This document shows positions 60,340-64,000 of a stretch of 64,000 nucleotides of DNA, one piece after another. Numbering within the stretch: the first letter of the stretch is position 1; each line of letters starts with the position of its first letter. The translations under genes and the position numbers were made by a program. This DNA comes from Atherinomorus stipes (taxonomy: Eukaryota > Chordata > Actinopteri > Atheriniformes > Atherinidae). The stretch is taken from assembly GCA_023101725.1 (NCBI GenBank), contig JALJCO010013382.1, forward strand, positions 201,501 to 265,500. The letters run 5' to 3'. The notes under the pieces were generated by a model. That model worked only from the letters and a program-made list of their open reading frames with translations, was not told the DNA's origin and did not search any database.

Positions 60340-61745
60340 AATCCCTGGGTTCCCATCCAGGTCAAGAGTCTATATTTCCCACATAAAGAAGCTGTAAACC
60401 TTTAAGTACTGGCATAAGTCTTCTTTGCCCATCTCATACATCCAACACAAATCATTAAAAAAAAACATTTATCCTCCTTTTTTTTAGCTCCTAAAAAGAT
60501 GTAAATCTTCATTTAACCCATAGTTTGTATTTCTGGTCTTGCAGCGCTGGAAGGAAGCGTGGGTGGTCTGCAGGCCAGCTCAGCACTTCCGTGTCCTTGT
60601 AGAGTTGAAATCTTCTGACCACCTCTGCCCACTTTCTCAAGGAAAAACTTACACACAGGAACTGTAACTGGTATGCTTCAGTCTGTCCAGCCAGCCCAGA
60701 TCAGACTATACTGGGAAGTCCACTAACTCAACGTCTTTCCATTAGGTATCAGAATTTGGGTTTCAGCAGCACATTAAGCAGAGTTGAGTATATTACTCTT
60801 GGTCTTATATTACTCCAAATAAACCTAGAAAATATAACAATAAGGGGGAAACTTTCATCTTTATCGTCTGGATTCTGCTTCCAATGTCAAGGGAACCAAC
60901 CTCTTCCTATCCAGATCTTCAAAGACTTTCTTCTTTATCCGTTTATAGATAACATCATTTAACTGTGTGCAGGTTTTTTTTTGTCAATAAAAGACGCAAA
61001 TACTCAATTTGTGATTGATATTATTTAAATTGATGGCTATCCGTTAATTGTCTTGAAGCAAAATTAAAGCAGCATCTGGTTTGCACACAGAAAACACCAA
61101 CATCTTGCTTATTTTTCCAGTTTTATTTGAATGAAACCAGGCTATAGAGTTAACTGCAATACACTCATTGAACAGATCGGTTTACTCAGACATAATAATA
61201 ATCTAGCCAAGTTAATCGGTGATAAGAACTATCTGAGTGTAAGTGTTAGACTTGTTGAGTGCAACATACAGAGGAATAAAAGATCTACCACAGGCTGATG
61301 CAAGAAGCCATCAGCAAATGTGTGTGTCCTTAATATTAACTCAACATTAGAGCCCAATTTAACCCCCTTGTGTTTCCTCTTAATGCCACACACCCGTCAA
61401 CATAAAGAAAAAGACGTTACCAGGTACAGTTTCTAACAGACTGAAACAGCTTTGATAATCATTGCAGTTTAATTTGTGCCGTTTATAAAGTGGTTTCTTC
61501 CAGCACAGTCTAAACAAAGACGATATTGAGATAAAATGATCTCGGGGGTGCAGCCGAGGAGTCGTCGGGGGGGGTTAATTCGGGAGCTCCGGGGCCCTCT
61601 TTAGCTCCCGTTCAGGGAGCGCGCTCATCAGGCCCTTTTGTCCAGCATCAAGAAACATTCAGTTAATAAAACACCCCAGACAGAAAATAAATGTTCCTGT
61701 TAATACAAGTCACTGTTTAACCCTCACCCGCCTCTTCTCTTACAG
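60340..61745. other. Unassigned stretch with one further weak exon candidate
   Basis: After an acceptor-like TTTCTGGTCTTGCAG (ending 60545) a + frame reads RWKEAWVVCRPAQHFRVL and continues open to a stop near 60667. It is unrecognised and may be chance. A GC-rich patch with a G run lies at 61545-61625. TTTATT at 61122 could be a - strand poly(A) signal. No repeat family was recognised. Confidence 0.35.
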
Positions 61746-61796
61746 CCCACCCTGGTCATCTCCAGAGGTATTAACTACGAGTTTCTGAGGAAATAG
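61746..61796 (+). CDS. Candidate terminal coding exon of an unidentified gene
   Basis: An excellent acceptor (CGCCTCTTCTCTTACAG) is followed by PTLVISRGINYEFLRK and TAG. AATAAA lies 93 bases beyond the stop at 61889. The peptide is not familiar and upstream exons were not found with confidence; 60546 is one weak possibility. A chance match of acceptor, short frame and hexamer is a real alternative. Confidence 0.28.
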   Translation, partial: PTLVISRGINYEFLRK

Positions 61797-61888
61797 AGGA
61801 AAACAAGCCCTTCGGTGCCTCCAAACATGCAAGTAGGAATGTTGTGACAGCAAACAGCTTCGCTGTTATTTGACAGGTGACATCAGAG

Positions 61889-61894
61889 AATAAA
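61889..61894 (+). terminator. Possible poly(A) signal AATAAA
   Basis: Located 93 bases after the stop of the candidate exon at 61746. Its meaning depends on that exon being real. Confidence 0.28.
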
Positions 61895-61896
61895 AA

Positions 61897-62673
61897 GTTT
61901 GCCTTAACCCAATTTAGCTTAATACTTGAAAATGCTCAGGATAAATTACTGTTTATACTTAACATAAATAAGACATAAATATTGCTGGCTCCAGGCCAGC
62001 GACTGGATTTATCCAGTTTGAAGATCAATACATCCAAATAGCTGGTTTATATTTGTAGATCCATCCCTTAAACTTAAAGACTTTGGTCAAATTATCATTA
62101 TAGCCATTGTCATAAAATTAATAAAATAAAGATAAATCAAAGTGCTTCATATTGCCTCTCCACTGCATAGCGTACTGTAAGGTTCCAGCCACAGGGTCAG
62201 CTTAAAAAAAATAAAGAAAGAACAAAATAACTCTGAAAAGTTAAAGAAACTAAAGTCTAGAGTATTTACAAGGCATTTTACACTCACATTCACCTCAAAA
62301 TGTTACATGTGCCCCGAGAACTGCGGGAGTTTTCTGACAAAAATCATAGAAATTTATACAAAACCGACTTCGACTTTATACACCTCTGAGCACTTACTGT
62401 GTCGTCCACAGCAAACACGACAAGACGAAGATGCTCTACGCAGCTTAAGACGGATAAATTAGCCACTCGCTAACAGCGAACACGTCTACGATGGACACGC
62501 TGAGGATGGAGGAAGGCGTGCAGCAGTGTGTGCTGGTGCGTCTCGTCTGCGCGAGAAGATATGAGGGCTTTTGTTAAATGTGTGTGAGTGGGTGGGTTTT
62601 TCCATACGTAGCATCGACCTTACGTAATGCAGACGGAGGCAGGAAGTAAATGCTGCTACACAGACTACTGTTT
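61897..62673. other. Unassigned stretch, CpG-richer near its right end
   Basis: No gene recognised. From about 62395 to 62600 CpG frequency rises and a short + frame starting MDTLRMEEGVQQCVLVRLVC is open for 28 codons. This might be promoter-proximal sequence, but no further support exists. Confidence 0.35.
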
Positions 62674-63304
62674 TAGGGATGCACGATATAATCGGCCCCG
62701 TATCGGTATTGGCCTCTATCGGCCTTAAAACTGAGTATCGACCACCCCACCGATAATTAACCAATATCTAACCTATCAGCCCGCTGTTTCTAAAGTCTAA
62801 AAAAAAAAAAACCTTCTTCAAAAACTTCTTTTTTACAGACTTTAAAACTTCTAAAGATTAGGGGTGGGAAAAAATATCGATACACTGAAATATCGCGATA
62901 TTTTCATATGCTGATATCATATTGACATTTAAAAATGCAGTTTCTATTTTGCTAACGAAATCTCGCGATATTTCATTGTTCTGTTACAAAATCTCATGAG
63001 AATTCATGAAATATCACGAGATTTTGTAACAGAACGATGAAATCTCGCAAGATTTTGTAAGTAAAATAGATCAAATATCGATGTGATATCTGCATATGAA
63101 AATATGTCGATATTTCAGTGTATCGATATTTTTTCCCACCCCTACTTTTCAAAGTGTCGGAAACGGATAACAAAACTGCTATTTGAAATGACTGCTGATT
63201 TCTTTCAGATTAATATTGGTATCGATATCAGTTATCGGCCACATGAGTTTTAAAATATCGGCATTTTCGGATATCAGCCAAAATTCCAATATCATGCATC
63301 CCTA
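62674..63304 (+). mobile_element. Composite hAT-like element, copy 5, near full length
   Basis: Termini TAGGGATGCACGATATAATC and CAATATCATGCATCCCTA. Flanks are TACTGTTT (62666-62673) and TGCTGTTT (63305-63312), 7 of 8 identical. Outer arms carry CGTATCGGTATTGGCC and CACCCCACCGATAATTAACC. The inner palindrome runs 62859-63144, from TAGGGGTGGGAAAAAATATC to its inverse. No coding capacity. Confidence 0.9.
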
Positions 63305-64000
63305 TGCTGTTTTCCTTCGTTGACTCGGCGTCAAAATAGCCGAGTTCTGTGCTGTGTAGGGTTGTTGCAACCGCCCTAATCCACAAAAAAGCTGAACTTC
63401 ATTCATGTACCAAAAGAAGCGTCACAAGGGAGTTCAATCTTTAAAAAATACGTAGTTTTACCTTCTTTGTTCAGACATCACCCACTGAGTCAAAGACGTC
63501 TGTAAGATGTCTCGTCTAAGTTGAGACCAAAATTCACCCGACCATAATCACTCCATTTTTTAGCCCAAATCTAGACGTTAGAATTTAACTATTAATATTA
63601 AATATTAAATTAAAAAACAACTCTAAGCTGTATAAATGATGGTAATATGTCAGATTAAAACATTTTAACAGTCATTGATCAATGTGCAGTGTAGTTTAGA
63701 TGTTGTCGAAGCTTAGATGGCTAAAAAACTTTAATTTTTAGACCAGTGGTAGACTGATTTTAGCAGAGACGTCTAAGGACCATTAGATGTCTATTAGATG
63801 TCTTCTAGACCAAAAAATGCACTACTGATGTCTGAAAAAAGAAAGCAAAATTATGTGTAATAACATGATGAACATTTTCGAGTTGAAAAGAAACACTTAT
63901 GGAAAAAAGAAAACAGAAGTGGATTAACAATCTCCGGCTAAAAAACGGTTGAGTTTGCAACGACCACTTTCCAAAGGTGGTCGGCAGTCTGTCCGGTGGG
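63305..64000. repeat. Window end with GACGTCTA/TAGATGTC-rich repeat
   Basis: From about 63480 to 63835, words such as TTAGATGTCTATTAGATGTC, AGACGTCTAAGGACC and CAAATCTAGACGTTAG recur on both strands, suggesting a dispersed element. Its ends are not defined. Nothing coding was recognised. Confidence 0.4.

Overview
The window is vertebrate nuclear DNA, almost certainly from a teleost fish. It has short GT-AG introns, a complete striated-muscle myosin heavy chain gene, and dense small DNA transposons of the kinds common in ray-finned fish (Tc1/mariner-like, hAT-like and TTAA-flanked elements), plus long simple-sequence tracts. No prokaryotic, plasmid or phage features are present.

Two protein-coding genes can be defended. 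(1) On the + strand, a gene of about 23 kb probably starts at a CpG-rich non-coding exon near 6.8-7.14 kb. Small exons follow at 20872-20954 and 23746-23791. It ends in one giant exon (24671-29308) encoding about 1545 residues of serine/proline-rich, probably disordered protein that I do not recognise; its 3' UTR runs to a poly(A) signal at 29825. How the small 5' exons join the giant exon is unresolved: two splice chains fit the frames differently. (2) On the - strand (33.8-47.1 kb) lies a complete sarcomeric myosin heavy chain of the cardiac/slow type. I placed 37 coding exons that join in frame to 1941 codons plus stop, with two 5' UTR exons, a TATA box and a poly(A) signal. The two genes converge on the 29.85-33.8 kb interval, which is filled by a dead Tc1-like transposon and simple repeats.

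Two more short open exons with good acceptors, followed by stop codons and poly(A) signals, at 4767 and 61746, may be the 3' ends of further genes; both are tentative.

Layout: 0-6.7 kb holds a hAT-like composite element, a 1.1-kb TCCA tract and a dispersed repeat. 6.8-29.85 kb is gene 1, whose introns carry a dead Tc1 element, several hAT-like elements and a LINE fragment. 29.85-33.8 kb is transposon debris. 33.8-47.1 kb is the myosin gene, with three or more small transposons in its introns. 47.1-64 kb is a gene-poor, repeat-rich region with several cases of one transposon inside another. The best structural finds are a composite hAT-like family (five copies, three with matching 8-bp target duplications), a 53-bp perfect inverted copy of neighbouring intron DNA inside a small element in the myosin gene, and a GC-AG intron in the myosin motor region. 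All calls come from reading the sequence; no database search was run.
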